From Macrophomina tecta (taxonomy: Eukaryota > Ascomycota > Dothideomycetes > Botryosphaeriales > Botryosphaeriaceae), in NCBI GenBank assembly GCA_024180945.1, contig JAKSGN010000039.1:124001-188000 (forward strand): a stretch of DNA of 64,000 bases. The letters run 5' to 3'. Under the pieces are notes generated by a model. It was not told where the DNA came from. It did not search any database and was given only the letters and a program-made list of their open reading frames with translations. Positions 1 through 12,068 of the stretch are shown one piece after another; the stretch's first letter is position 1; each line of letters opens with the position of its first letter. A program made the position numbers and the translations under genes.

Positions 1-1364
1 CGCTGGCTGGCCGCCTTGTGACGTCGACAGTTGGTTGGGGATGGCATTGTAAGGAGTGAAACTTGGCCAATCCAGCCGCCGCCAGGACCGTCGAGTCGAA
101 GGACCACGGCACCGTGACTGACCTGCCGGAAGCCACGTCTGAGAGTGAGCATGCTGATATTGCTGCCATCAGGTTCGCGTCCCAGAAGGCCGGTCGTGGT
201 TGTCAATCGCGGCCCGTCCGTGTGCAGATCTGGCTTTTTAGCGGCTGTCTGAGCGCTGCTTTCAGGTCTGCGGCACCACCGACGGACGCGCACGGTGGAT
301 TCATGATGCCGCCGCCAGCCTTCCACGAATCCAGCTCCCCGCATGAGAGAGTGCTCGTTGCCATCCGTCCGTGCGACCCTCTCGCATCGTCGAGCGTGCC
401 TGCGGAGCAGTTCTCGCTGCGGCCTCACTGGGGAAACAATCACCGCCCCCTGACAGCTGCCTTCTCCCGGTCTACTATTGCATGTTCCGCGCCACCGCCG
501 TCTGTCTACCTGTTATTGTGGGCTATTGTACGCGGCTCCCGGTATTTTAAGAAACGCAGCTTCCTTTTGCACTCGACTGTTCGGCTGGGATGATGATCCC
601 CCGCTCCATCGCAGGACTTGCTTGCAGAGCGGACTGTACGCGCACGCCTGTGCGGTGGCTCAACCATCCTCAGCCGTGCTACCACGAGCGCTTGAGCCAC
701 TGCTTCCCTTGCCGTGGCCGTTTTGCTGATCGGCCGTTGTTGCGTCGGTGCGTTTGCCTCTGCACAGCATCCGCAATCGTCCTGCTGCAGGCCTTCGGGT
801 CCGTGCCGTGGCGCACGCCTGTGCCCGGCTGTCAGCAATCACGCAAGCCGGGGTCCTCTTATCTCTATTCGCGTTCGTATCTGCAAGATACGGACGCTCA
901 AAAAGTTCTCTGCGTACCATCATCATGCGCCTGTTCCTCTCTACCACGACCGCAGAGCGCGTTTCACCAACCGCAATGGCCCTCACCCCTTGCAGTCAGA
1001 TTGCATCTGCGCAAGCCTCGCCAAGCTCCCCCAGCTCCAGATCGTTTGACGTGCTAGTAAACTCAATGCGCCAGAATGCATCATTACAAGTGCTTATCTA
1101 CTGAGCATCACGTGTGGATCTTGCAGAGCGCCTCCCGAAAGACCGCGCGCCACGGCAGTGGCGTACGGTCCCCGCGATCAACAAGTCTGCATTCCTTCTC
1201 ATGTGCGGAAACCCCCAGTAACTGTGACTCTTTGGTAGTATAGGTATGTATTGTGCCTCGGATCACTACACAATACCTGCCGTCGTGTCTTAGCCGTCGC
1301 GGCCTCTCAGAAACTACCAAATCTCTTGCGCAAAAAAAAAAAACCTCACAGCCGGCCCGCTCAA
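1..1364. other. No recognisable gene; left edge and 3' flank of the protease gene
   Basis: Several overlapping frames stay open here on both strands (for example 63-593 plus and 660-986 minus). Their translations are rich in Arg, Ser, Pro and Cys, show no domain I recognise, and overlap one another, which is normal for GC-rich fungal spacer DNA. A short poly(A) run on the plus strand near 1331 lies just past the stop codon of the minus-strand protease gene and is probably in its 3' UTR. Confidence 0.5.
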
Positions 1365-4300
1365 TTACAGCACTGTGATATCCGGAGCATCCCAAACATC
1401 CCAGCCAGCAGAGTCCGCCGGGTCTCCGAACGGCACCAGCGCCGCGAAGCGGATCGTGTAGTTGCCCGGGGCGATCTGCGAGCCGTTGCCCAGGCCACCG
1501 AACCACCAGTACGTGTGGAAGCTGGCCGTGGTCTGCGCGTTGCGGTAGACGTCTTGGACGGGGAAGGTGAAGGTGTCGCTGGCGTTCTGCGTGGCCGGGT
1601 CGAAGTAGCTGTACGAGTCCGCGCCGGCCCAGCCCGTCGCCGGTCCGACGTAGCCGTTCTCGCCCACCACGGGTGGATATTGCCACTGGTCCTCCGTCCA
1701 GCCGGGCTCGTAGATCTGGGCAGTCGGGCGTCAGCATGTCGCCGGCTGCGCGAGGCGAGAGCGTACTCACATCCCAACGGATCTCTTCCGTGCCCCACTT
1801 CAGCTTCACGTACACCTTGGGGAAGTCTTGGGCTGTCCGGCTGAGGTTGAAGGTGTAGCTGTTGCGGTCATGGTCAGCTGGTGTGCCCAAGCTCGTTCAG
1901 AAGGCGGGTTGCGCACTAGGACTTGGTCTTGATGCTCTCATTCGTGATTCCCGAGGTCGAGAAGGGGTACGTGTTTTCAAAAATCGGTGTCAGCTCTTGC
2001 TTCAAGTCTGACGCAAGCCCGAAGTAGGGCACCGAAAGCTGCTCGCCACTGCTCGCGGTAATGAGGATCTTTCCGCTGTAGACCGGGAGTGCGGTGGCGT
2101 TGAGACCGGTTGGTAGGGCGAATGTGAAGATGGCTTCTTTGGTCTCTCCCGGCGCAACGGTGAATTCACCGGTAGGTAACTCTACAACTGGCACAGCTTT
2201 TATCGGCGTCAGTTCAGCGAAAGACTTCAAGCGGGGGGAGAAATAGACGCTGGGGTCAAATTCCTCCAGGGCCTCGAAGCCAGCTGCGTCTTGTAAGCTG
2301 AAGTTGTAAGTCAATGGCGCGTCCCCGTTGTTGGTGATCCGAACGGAGTTGACATCTTTGAAGTTGGCGGTGTCGTTGAGCTCGAACTTGTCGTACTCCA
2401 GCGTGGTGGAGTAGTTAAGCACCTTGAAAGCGTTGACGAGGCCGTTTCCGACCTGCGGAACAGGCGCAGCAAAGCCGTAGTCTCTGGTAGTTCCGTCAGA
2501 CCACGGCAGAGCACCGCCGCTGGCAACAATCTGTTGGTGCAGTGCCTTTGCGAACTCGGGCCCATGCACCTTCTTGCCGCCGAAAGCGCCAATGTAGAGG
2601 GCCGCAATACCAGCAACGTACGGAGTGGCCATGGAAGTTCCGCTTTGCACCGCGAAGCCACCGTCCAGGTACGTTGAGAAGATGTTGCCTCCAGGCGCGG
2701 CAACATCGGGCTTCAGCGAGAGGTCGTAAAGACCGCCCCATGAGGTAAATGTGCTCGGCCTACCACCGGCCGAGTTGAACAAGCCAACAACGGTGGGATT
2801 GGCAGAAAAATTTCCGAGCACCTCGCCTCCGGCCTTGACGGCGTTTACGATGGCTGCGCCAGCGTCGGCAGTGATCAGAGCTATCAGGCTTCCCTCCTCC
2901 GTTGTCCCAGGCGTGATGAGAGGGCTCTCGTTATTGTAGATCAGAATGTACTGAGCGCCAAACGCCTGAAGATTGGCCTGCTTTGTTGCGAAAGTGCAGG
3001 TGCCTCTGCGGACAAGCGGAATTACTTGGGACAAATCGCGGGTATCGGCCGGCAGAGGGGAGCAGGCATCAGCAGGGTTTGAGGTGTTCAAGCTGAGAGG
3101 AACGATGGGCCAGTCAGTGATGGTGGCGGGGAAGTTGAAAGTGGACGGGATGTATCCCAGCGTAGAGGTGTTCGATGAGCTGTTGGTCGTGAAAGTGGCA
3201 GAGAATGGTTGTGCAGGGAATGATTCTGCATCCACTGACGCCACTGCGAGAACATCTTTCCCAGAGGACCCGCTGCTCGCAAAGAATGGGCCCGCAGAGC
3301 CGGAGTTTCCTGCGGCAATGGTCACAACGACACCTTTGCTGACGATACGAGATGCAACTTCAGCCCAAGCGCCATTCTCGAATCCACTGGTCCCGCCGAT
3401 ACTGGCGGTAATGATGTCGACCTAAGCAAAAGTGAGTGAAGGAACGAGATACACGCAGGGTCGAGCGGGCTGATGTGCTCCGTACTTACGTCATCCGCAT
3501 ATGCAGCCAGAAAAGATTGGATCAGGGTGTCCTCGTCAGTGGAGTCCTTGATAAGTCAGATTTCATCCTCTGAGACGTCTGTGCCGAGAGACTTACCACG
3601 GTGGAGAATACTTTGTAGCCACGGAGAGTTGCCTTGGGCGCAACACCGACCCAGCTGCTACGCTCAGCAACAGCACGTCAATGAAAGAGTGGCAACTCAC
3701 TAGTCCGTTTCGCCAGCAATGATACCAGAAACGTGAGTGCCGTGGCCCATGTTGTCATTTGGATCATCGTCTGGAGCTTTGTCTTCGAGCGGCCATGCTG
3801 AGGTCCGGTCAGCGTTTTCATCGCCAGTTATCAAGGGTACGTAAGGGACTCACTGCCGTCTCCCACAAAGTCGTAGCCGCCGGTCACCTTGAATCCATCT
3901 CCAATGCCGCCGCCGAGCTGGTGTTCCTGTCAGTAACTCGGCAAGTCACGCGGAGAGAATACTGACGGCCGGGTGATTGTAGGCGATGCCAGTATCCACA
4001 ACGGCCACAACAGCACCTTGACCATACACGCCGGCAGCGTGCAATTTATCGACGCCCGTCGAGTTGTGTACGGTGTAACTGGCGGCCGCAGCGGCATCGC
4101 TGAAAGTCTGAAGGTCCGTGGGTGGGGAGAGACGGATTGTTTTCATCGGCCAGACCTTGGTCACGCCGGCAAGCTTGACAAGGTCATCAGCGCTATAGCC
4201 CTCGGCCTCAACGCTGATGCCCGAGAAGATGTCGCTGTTGAACGTCTGCACGACTTTAATTCCCGGCTCTGGTGCCGCTCTGAATTGTGCGCCCTGGAAT

Positions 4301-4481
4301 CTGTTGAGCTGAGACAAACGCAAGCACCTGACGTAGCATGACATACTCCTCCATACTCAATAATGAAGCGCTTGGGGATCGGCGCGGAGCTGTTCGTGGC
4401 GGTCTGGTCTTCCTGGCGTCGTGAAAGAGCGGACACGCTTCCCGCGAGGGGGAGCGCCTGGAGGAGATACCGCAAAAGCAT
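1365..4481 (-). CDS. Secreted subtilisin-like serine protease (S8, minor extracellular protease Vpr type) with PA and Fn3-like domains
   Basis: Nine exons: 4481-4347, 4308-3967, 3917-3854, 3797-3701, 3654-3597, 3546-3490, 3421-1917, 1858-1771 and 1715-1365, giving about 898 residues, the usual size for this family. A signal peptide (MLLRYLLQALPLAGSVSA) is followed by a propeptide (PKRFIIEY). The catalytic triad is visible: Asp about 150 in VVAVVDTGIAY, His about 199 in NMGHGTHVSG, Ser about 514 in GTSMATPYVAG, and an oxyanion Asn about 290 in AAGNSG. A protease-associated domain sits between His and Ser (residues about 380-470), and the C-terminal third is the Fn3-like region with many N-glycosylation sites. 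An apparent stop at 1916 is spliced out: the intron 1916-1859 (GTGCGC donor, CTGACC branch site, AACAG acceptor) restores SYYTFNLSRTAQDF. The 38-bp intron 1 is unusually short and a 56-bp alternative exists, so that border is uncertain. Expected role: extracellular protein breakdown. Confidence 0.92.
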
Positions 4482-6214
4482 CGTGGATCTCTGCAGCTTC
4501 AGTCTCTACCAGCGGCACCTCTCCCACTTATATCGCAGTCCAGCTGGCTGGCTAAGATGGTGCCATTCTCGCAAGGCTAATGCACGCGATGTCATGAGGG
4601 CAGATACGGTCACACAAAGCAGCGCTGCCGTCGCAAGACTCCATCGCGATAGTAGCGGGAAACCACTCCCAACCTGCCTTTTCGAGGACATGGACTTTCG
4701 TATCGCGGCAGCGGGACTATGGTGGAAATGAAGCAAAAGTCTTGGGACTTGCAAAGCTTCAACTTGGCGCATGTCGAAAGCAGCGGAGCGATAAGAATCG
4801 GGCGAATAGGCCGATAGTTCATGCATGCATAGGGTCAATAATTTCCCGAGTGCTGCTGGAAGAGGCTAGTGCAAGACGGAGCGCATGAGCGGGCCATATG
4901 ATCCCGGGCATCGCGTGCCTTTGCACAGAGGTGATGCTAAAGAACACACGAGACCGACTTCCAACCTGCCTGATCGGGGCACGACACGGGGGCCGGGAAT
5001 GCGGCATGTCGCCCAGAAGCCGTCCCGCAACGGGGCTCCACTTGACCGCCCCCTTTGCACTCGCTTGCCCACTTGATTAACTTGGCTTGGCAATTCTCTC
5101 CGCCACATCCCCTCCCCCACTCTCGAGCCCCTTGAAATGCTGTGCCGTACGGTGCCTGCTCCGCGAAGTTCCTGCGGCCAGCTCCACGCCGCCGGGTACA
5201 TTCAGTCGAAGAACTCGACTTCCTTCTGTTTCAGCGCCTGCGGATTGCTTGGCGGATAAACCGCTGTCCAGTGTTTGCACTCTCCAGCAAAGACGCAATA
5301 GTAGATGCACCCGGGGAGCTGGACATCGCTGTGGCCGCAACTGATCAAGCTCTTCCCATCGTAGATATTGCAAGTGCATCAAGGAGCATGCAAACAAAGC
5401 TGTGCTGGACCCTGAATCCTACAGCAACCTTAAACAGTAAGCTTAAAATCAAGAGATGCAGCGTGGCTTGCGTTGAGTTCACACAGGAACAAAGGGCGTC
5501 AGCGAAATGCGCCACCAGATCTTTGCCTGATCCGCGGTCCGGGCCACATGGTGTGCTCGCTCAAAAGTCGGAGTGGGACAGCAAATGACTTCAGGCGCGG
5601 GTTTGCTTGCCTGTCCAACGGGCATGGCCTTGGCTGCGGTTGGAAGGATTTGAACCGGCGCGTTCCGAAAGCTTTACGTTGACTCTCCGGTGGACTGTTA
5701 CAGGAGATCGGGAAACACTGGTCGGATCTCGATTGGAAGGAAAAGAAGGGGGGGAAAATTGCAGGGAAGAATGCAGGGCCCACGGCCCGCTTCCGAAGAT
5801 AAGGTGGCCGCAGCATGATATGAGCACTCCTTAGGACTGAAATTTGCAGTTTTCGAACGTTCTATTTTCATGGTTGTATGGATGTATATGTACAGGGGTA
5901 TCTATCTATGGACATATATATATTTTTTTCTTACTGTCGTTCAGCTCGCTGTTCATTACCTGTGCAATTCGTGACTTGGCGCATTTGGATGTTGTCGCAT
6001 TCGGAATTGCTGCATTCGCGTTCGGGAGTCGTTTGATGCTGCTCTCGGACGTCGATGGTTATGCACTCGAAAGACTATGCACGCGTAAGTCGCTGGCTAT
6101 TGCACTCGAAAGTCGGCGATGCTCCACTTGGGTATCGATCGTTGCTGCGTGCGGTGGTTGGTTGTTGCTCTCGGAAAAGGATCGACAGTTGCTGCATAGG
6201 GGCGTGTTCTGCAC
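4482..6214. other. Intergenic region between protease and permease
   Basis: About 1.7 kb without a gene I can support. Open frames such as 4866-5201 and 5077-5397 (minus) or 5142-5588 (plus) have no domain, signal peptide or intron pattern. From about 5985 to 6200 there are loose repeats of ATGCACTCGAAAG and TTGCTGC-type words. The protease promoter and the permease 3' UTR must lie inside. Confidence 0.5.
4527..4534 (-). promoter_or_regulatory. Candidate TATA box of the protease gene
   Basis: GATATAAG on the minus strand lies about 50 bp upstream of the protease ATG at 4481. Position and sequence fit a fungal core promoter, but no start site can be seen directly. Confidence 0.35.
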
Positions 6215-8057
6215 TTAATCCACGGTAGGAGGGCCCTGGTAGTTGCGGTGGCCCCAAGCAATGTACCAGCCCAGCGACAGCATGACGAAGGCGAAGAACA
6301 CAACAGAAGCATAGTTCATCGTGTCGGGGGTGACGGGGATGGTCGTCGGCATGCAGAACAGCGGAATCGCCAGCAGAGACCAGCCTGGGACATGTCAGCA
6401 CAAGAGGGCTTGGCGGAAGCATGGAACGTACACAGAGCGACGATGTTGCAGAAGATGCCGAGTTTGCCCAGGTAGAAGCTGCCCTCGGCGATGTGAGTAC
6501 GGCCGCCCACCAGGCTGATGGCGATGGGCACGGCGTAGGAGGCAGTGAGGCAGATGACGCCCACACTGGAGAAGGCGTTGAAAGCGGCCGTCGAACCAAA
6601 GTAGATGACGCCCAGAATGATCTGCACGGCCATGCTGAGCATCATGGCGTTGACGGGCACGTCGAGCTTGTGGTTGACCTGCTTCCACCACTTTGCGCCG
6701 GGAATTGCGCCATCACGCGCAAAGGCCCAGGTGCAGCGCGAGGTGGCGGTGGTGCAGCCGACACCGCAGATCAGGGCAAGGACAAGAAGCGGGATCAGGA
6801 GCGCAAAGGCGCCGCCGCTGGAGCCAACGGATTCCTTGATGATGGTGGGCACGGGCTGGCCGGAAGCGAGGTTAATCAGCTCAGTGAGGTCGGGCATGAC
6901 GAAGATCAGCGGGATCATGAAGAGCAACCCGGCCAATGTGTTGATGACGATGGTGCCGACCATGGCCTTCGGCACCTGTGTCGACGGGTGCTGCACCTCC
7001 TCACACATCCTAAAGTCCAACCCGTATTATTACTGCAGTACTTGAGAGGGGGGGCAGGGGGGGATTGTGCAGGGCACAGTGAAGAATCTTACGAGATAAT
7101 CATGCCCGTTGACGAGGTGGCATACGCCGCCTGAAGCAGGCCCACACAGAACGACCAGCCGGGGACCCAGCCGGAGTTGGGCTCGAAGTCGGTGAAGACC
7201 CATTCCGCACTGCGGCGTCCGCCCTTGGCTCTCGCCAGACAAGTGACAATAATGGCCAGAACGCCAGCAAATGTCCAGTAGATGGCTGCTGTCTGTACAA
7301 GGCTTAGCAAGGGCAGAGAAAAGAGGACAACTGCCCAGAGAGTGCACGTACGTCGAGAAGCGGCAGCCAGCGGTTGCCGAGCGACGAGATGGCATTACAC
7401 AGGAGCGTGATGCCGAGGAAGGTCAGGAAGATCTGCCAGGTCGACGCGTCCCAGATGCCAACGCCGGGCTCGGACTCGAAGACATTGATGCAGGCAACGA
7501 GGAAGGTGGTGCTGCCGAAGTTGACGGCCAGAGTAATGGTAATGTTGCCGACCACGTACAGCCAGCCGCACACCCAGCTGGCCACACGGCGGTAGCTAGG
7601 CGGAGAAAGCATGAATGTCTGATAGTAAACGCCTGGCATTGGCCGTCAGTTGGTGCAAGCGCGGCGGGACAGAGATAAGGGCAGCCGTACCTCCGGCAGT
7701 GGGGTAGACGCTCGTGATCTCGCCCAGGGACGCGGCCACGCAGAGGATGATGAACGAGACGCTGACCCAGCCCCAGATGATGTTGCTGGGCCCGCCGCCG
7801 ACCAGCGGGTAGTAGAAGGTGGTGGCCAGGCCGTAGGGAATCGCGGCCAGCACGAAAGACATGAAGGCCACCTGCAAGGTCGAGCGGTTGCGCGACAGCT
7901 CAGGCGCATAGCCCATGGCCTCGAGCACCGCGTCGGCCGACCCGACCTGCTCCTCGGGAATCGAGGACCGGTCCGCGCCCTTGCCAGTTAGGCTAACTTT
8001 GCGGTGGAGGCCGTCGGCGTAAGCATCGCCGGGGGCGTGGTCGTGGAGAGGGGCCAT
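6215..8057 (-). CDS. Amino acid / choline-type permease (APC superfamily, fungal GABA permease group)
   Basis: Five exons: 8057-7691, 7632-7352, 7292-7093, 7009-6432 and 6384-6215, closing in frame at 531 residues, typical for this 12-helix family. The cytoplasmic N-terminus (to about residue 55) is hydrophilic. The first helices include MSFVLAAIPYGLATTFYYPL and a Gly-rich GGGPSNIIWGW loop, then SLGEITSVYPTAGG, which is typical of fungal GABA/choline permeases. The middle contains MCEEVQHPSTQVPKAM, matching the family's conserved 'E-V-NP---P-A' loop, and AFARDGAIPGAKWWKQV follows helix 8. The start is the ATG at 8057; an upstream GTG at 8102 in the same frame was not used. Substrate cannot be assigned: relatives carry amino acids, GABA or choline across the plasma membrane. 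Confidence 0.9.
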
Positions 8058-10066
8058 GGCGAGGGGGAAAACAGACGGACGGCGGGAGACGGGAACACAC
8101 ACACAACCCGGGCGGGTTTGACGGAGGGGGAGAGGAGCTCGTAGAGCGAGGGATGGAGCAGTCGCAGTGTAGCAGAGGCACGAGTCGAGCCGGCGGAGCA
8201 GAGGTCCTTATGGCAGGGCTCCGCCGCGGCGCTAGCGGGCCCAGCGCTGAAATTACGGCGGCCGGCAGGCCAAAAGGTTTTTACTCCGATGGTTTACGAC
8301 GGATGTGACGTCAACGCTCCCCACGCTCCACGATGTTTTCGTCGCTGCAGACTCCTTCGGCCCGTCTCCCATTGGGTCCGCCCTCCACCGCCGTCGCTGG
8401 CGGCGCTCCAGCAGCAGGCAGGAGGGCGCGGCGCTGCCGGCGGGAGGACGCCCGCTGGACTCCCCATGATTGAGCTCCGCGAGCCCCCACGACGTCCAAG
8501 AGCCGGCTATGCGCCGTTGGGGCTAGCGCAGCAAGTCAGGCATCCCACAGCAGCCCGCCGAACTGACCAGCCTTCCCTTTCCCTGTTCCTTTTCTCTCTG
8601 CTGCCCGGCACCGCCCGTCGTGTCACTTTGACGCCACGCACGCGGCCAACTGCCGGCCAACAGCCCTGAGAGGGAGCACTAGGCGTCGTGGCGGCGTCGG
8701 CCAGCAGGGTGATGGCGGCGGCGAAGATACCGATCCAGAGAAGTGGCGCCAGAGACCCCAGGGTCCAGTGACAGCATCTCTCGAGCACTTGCTGCAGGCT
8801 CTCAGCCACGTGGCGAGGTGCGGCAATTGATTTCTGCTGCGGAACTCGCCAGTCGAATGCTTGACGTGATCTGCGGCTCGCCGTCCCCAGTGTCCCTCAG
8901 TCAAGGGTCCGCTGACGACGGCTGCAGTGAGCCGCTGCTGGGCTCGCCTTCCAGAACACCGCGGCCGCGTCCAGCGCCGGAAGGATCCCCCGTTGGCGCA
9001 CCGCCAAGGCGAGGCTTACCGTCTGCAGGCAGCTCCCGGCCGCGCCGGGTTCCAGCTCATGGCTCCGGCCATGCTGTTGGGAAATGCTGGAGGTTGATTC
9101 CGCGACACCAGCAGCGAGCGCTCCAGGTAGTTTCGGCGTGCGGAAGTTCTGATTGGCTGCCTGCTGCACCGCCTTGCCTCTTGCCATCGGATTCAATTGC
9201 ATAACCACCGCCCAGGCCAAGACTATGGGGGCGTGCACTGACTGCCGCCTCCGTGGGCTCCCCAGGATGTCGCCGCGTCGCTTCGGAAAACGAGACCATA
9301 TCTGCGCTTTTGACGAAGGGCGGAGATGCGGTCCTGAACAGGCATCGTCCTTTCCCAATCTCGCCTTTCAAGCTGCGGGACGTTGAATTGTATCACACGA
9401 CACCCAAACAAAAGTCGTGTCCCTACAAGCACGCCGGCGTGCGGAGAAGGTCTGCCGGCCGCTCCACTCGATCGTTGTTTGAAGTTACGTAAGACATGGG
9501 CAACGACAAATCGGCCGGCGCAGGAGCACAACAACAATAAATGGGACCCTCCCTACCCGCTGCTTGTCGGTGTGACTGCGGGTCCCGACGTCAGTGATGA
9601 TTAGACACCAGCGATGTTGCCTCACGAGCCTTCGTTCCTTTCAATGCCTGGCCCGAAATCCCGCGCAATCAAACCGTCCTGGAGGGCGACACCGCGCCAC
9701 AGCGCCGCAATTACGCCGATTGCGTCTTAACAAAACGAGCACACACGTCCCTGACCAACGCGTAGAGAGAGAGAGAGGCTACATGAAAGAGAGAAGCTTA
9801 TTCTTGACGCACCTCAGGCAGGGTAGGTCAACCGCCTTCATTTCGGAATTCCTTTCAACTCTGAAGTAGCAGCAGGCTTGCGATCAAGATCACGCAAGGT
9901 GCTCAGTGATCATCTCTACTGTCCCATTATTCTAGAGGTCAAGCTGGCCGGATTTCTGCAAAGGAAAGAGACAATTACCATTACCCAGCGGTGCACCAGC
10001 CCGGCCTAGCTCAGCCTCCGCACAGAGCGTCTGCCTATCCAGATGCCACAGTATTCGGCTCCAAAT
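8058..10066. other. Long GC-rich intergenic region
   Basis: Two kilobases with overlapping random-looking frames on both strands (8289-8669, 8743-9204, 8897-9358 and others). None has a domain, signal peptide or believable exon pattern, so I call no gene. A short GA dinucleotide run lies near 9766-9777. The permease promoter lies in the first few hundred bases and the GH79 3' UTR at the right end. Confidence 0.5.
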
Positions 10067-12068
10067 CTAAGAATCAGACGGCCCGGTCATCATCGAGGCC
10101 ATCTTGTCCATCGCCAAATAATTGTTCGGGACAAAGGAAACCAGCACTGCCTCAGATGCCTGGATGCAGATCTCCACTGAGCCAGATTCGACAATCACGA
10201 GTACGGAATCATCCCTGACCGCGACCGGCAGGCCGGTGCTTTCCGCCGTCCATTGAGTTCCGGCCCAGGTGATATCCTTCGCCTGAGAACCTCCATCGGG
10301 CCCGGTCAACTTCTGCACACGGACTGCCTTTACTCCCTCAAGTCCGCGAAGCGCCACATTTGAGACTGGTCGTTCGGTGCCATAGCTCTCTCGCCACAGC
10401 TCAAGATTGACCAGGGCGATCTTGGTGAGCTTGTCCGAATGGTAGCCCGCGTACGCAGAGATGTTGTCGTCGTCGACGGACAATTCGGCAACCCTGAAAT
10501 TGCCATCCGACCCGATGAAGTCAGCCACAAAGACGTTGCCATAGAAGCTGCCGAGCGTCTGCGGCGGCAGTGTTTGATTGTTGATGACAGTGGTGGAGCC
10601 GAGCCAAGGCGAAAACGGGAACCGCGACCCGAGCTGCATATTCACTCGGGTCACCCCCTGGTACAAAGTCATCAGCTGACAGATATACAAGCGCATTCCG
10701 GGACAACCATACGATTGTGACCGCGTACAGCAGCCAGTCTACTGTCCACAGAGCGGTACCCAAGCTCGCGGTAAGGTCGAAGTCTCTGATGCCCGTTCCA
10801 TTGCCGAGAGCGCTGCCAACCTCCGCAATTAGGAAGGGTATGTCGGGGTATGTGCTTCTCATATACTCGATCCGCTCCTTGAAGCGGGCATCCGTGAAGC
10901 TCCGGATGGCCGTCTTGTTCATCAGCGTTGCTGCATGTATGTGTCAGTGCTGGCTCTGTAGTCTTTTGCCGCAGGACAGAACAAACCCCCAAGGCCTCTG
11001 CCGTCCCTCGATTGATAACTTGTCACGATCAGCAACACTTCAAAATTACCTGCGGCCTTCATCCTCACTTACTAGTGCTCAGAAATAGATTTCACAAGGT
11101 CTGGAGAAAGCCCCGCTTCGAACGCATTGCGCCTGTTTTCCGGTCAGCAGAAAGCTACCTCCACCCACACTGCGCTGCTCACTCATTCCATGGATCCGCC
11201 ACGAAGTTCGAGTAACCCAGCGCCTGGAAATTGGGGCCTGCGCCAAGCGTCAAACTGCTCTCGAGGGCTTCTGCGAATTCCGTAAACTCGGCGACGTAGT
11301 CCGGTGGTTGGTAGGAGGATGGCCTGTCGGTCTGGTTGGGAAAGAAGCCGCTGGCATCGTAGAGATCCGGCTCGTTCCCGATTTCCAGAGCGTTCAAGTT
11401 TTCAATGCCGATTGCTTCGACGCAGTCTTTGGCAAACTCGACTGCGTTGCTTAGGTTTTTGCGCGCCAGAAACACCTGGAGGTCCCAAACCACGTCATGG
11501 AACTGTCGAAATCCTTCTGTCCAGGATTTGCCGACGGTAATATTTGCGAACAAATTCAAGAACGTCGGGAGGTCCGGATTCTCAAACCGAACGGGCTCGT
11601 CCTGGCTCGCGTCGTACCGAAAGTGGTCCCTGCCGCAACATCAGCACGCGCCACCAGGCTCGGGGAATCCGCTGATCAGAGGTACTGCGTGGTTCCTCCT
11701 ACGCGCAAATATAGTGGAGCGCCAGTTTTCCGAGAGAAGGTGGAGAACATGTTTCTGGAGAATTCGTTGGGCGTCGCATCGTTCCCTTGGTCTGTCATCT
11801 ACTCCGCGTCCCAGGAAGCGGGGGAAAGGTTGAACGTACCGCTGTAGTCCGCAAAATCTCTGCCTTCAATGGCGAAGCTCACGTACGACTGATCTAGCAC
11901 TGCACTTGCTTCTTCCGGTACATTCGCTGGTGGCGAAAGCTCAATGGCGGAAACGGAGGCGAGGTTAAGGGCGAAGGAGGCAATCCGGCACAATGAGAGC
12001 GCTACGGACTCTGGTCCTGATTGCGTAAATGCGCCTGATCGAGCACCCAGCCTCGTGTGGGATAGCAT
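10067..12068 (-). CDS. Glycoside hydrolase family 79 protein (beta-glucuronidase-like)
   Basis: Seven exons: 12068-11840, 11791-11686, 11629-11183, 11132-11073, 11018-10987 (32-bp micro-exon), 10930-10713 and 10657-10067, giving 560 residues. Each junction has a GT donor and AG acceptor and keeps frame. The clan GH-A pair is present: acid/base Glu about 198 in LEIGNEPDLY and nucleophile Glu about 328 in IPFLIAEVGSALG. Family signatures LYLRVGGTTQD near residue 105 and VTRVNMQLGSRF after the nucleophile also fit GH79. The last about 200 residues form the beta-sandwich C-terminal domain of the family. Fungal members remove glucuronic acid or its 4-O-methyl form from arabinogalactan and related glycans. 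The N-terminus has a hydrophobic stretch (LCRIASFALNLASVSA) but begins about 28 residues earlier than an ideal signal peptide, so the start may be wrong. Confidence 0.87.

Noticed and set aside
63..593. 176-codon plus-strand open frame at the left edge
   Set aside because: Arg/Ser/Pro-rich text with no domain, overlapped by other open frames in both directions; typical GC-rich noise.
1859..1918. Stop codon in the protease gene, first read as a pseudogene sign
   Set aside because: A 58-bp intron with proper donor, branch site and acceptor removes it and restores the conserved sequence.
5630..5725. tRNA-like box B sequence (GGTTCAAATCC on the minus strand)
   Set aside because: The T stem does not pair beyond three positions and no matching acceptor or anticodon stem could be found.
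8289..9371. Several long open frames on both strands
   Set aside because: Mutually overlapping, no recognisable domain, no splice structure; high GC removes stops by chance.
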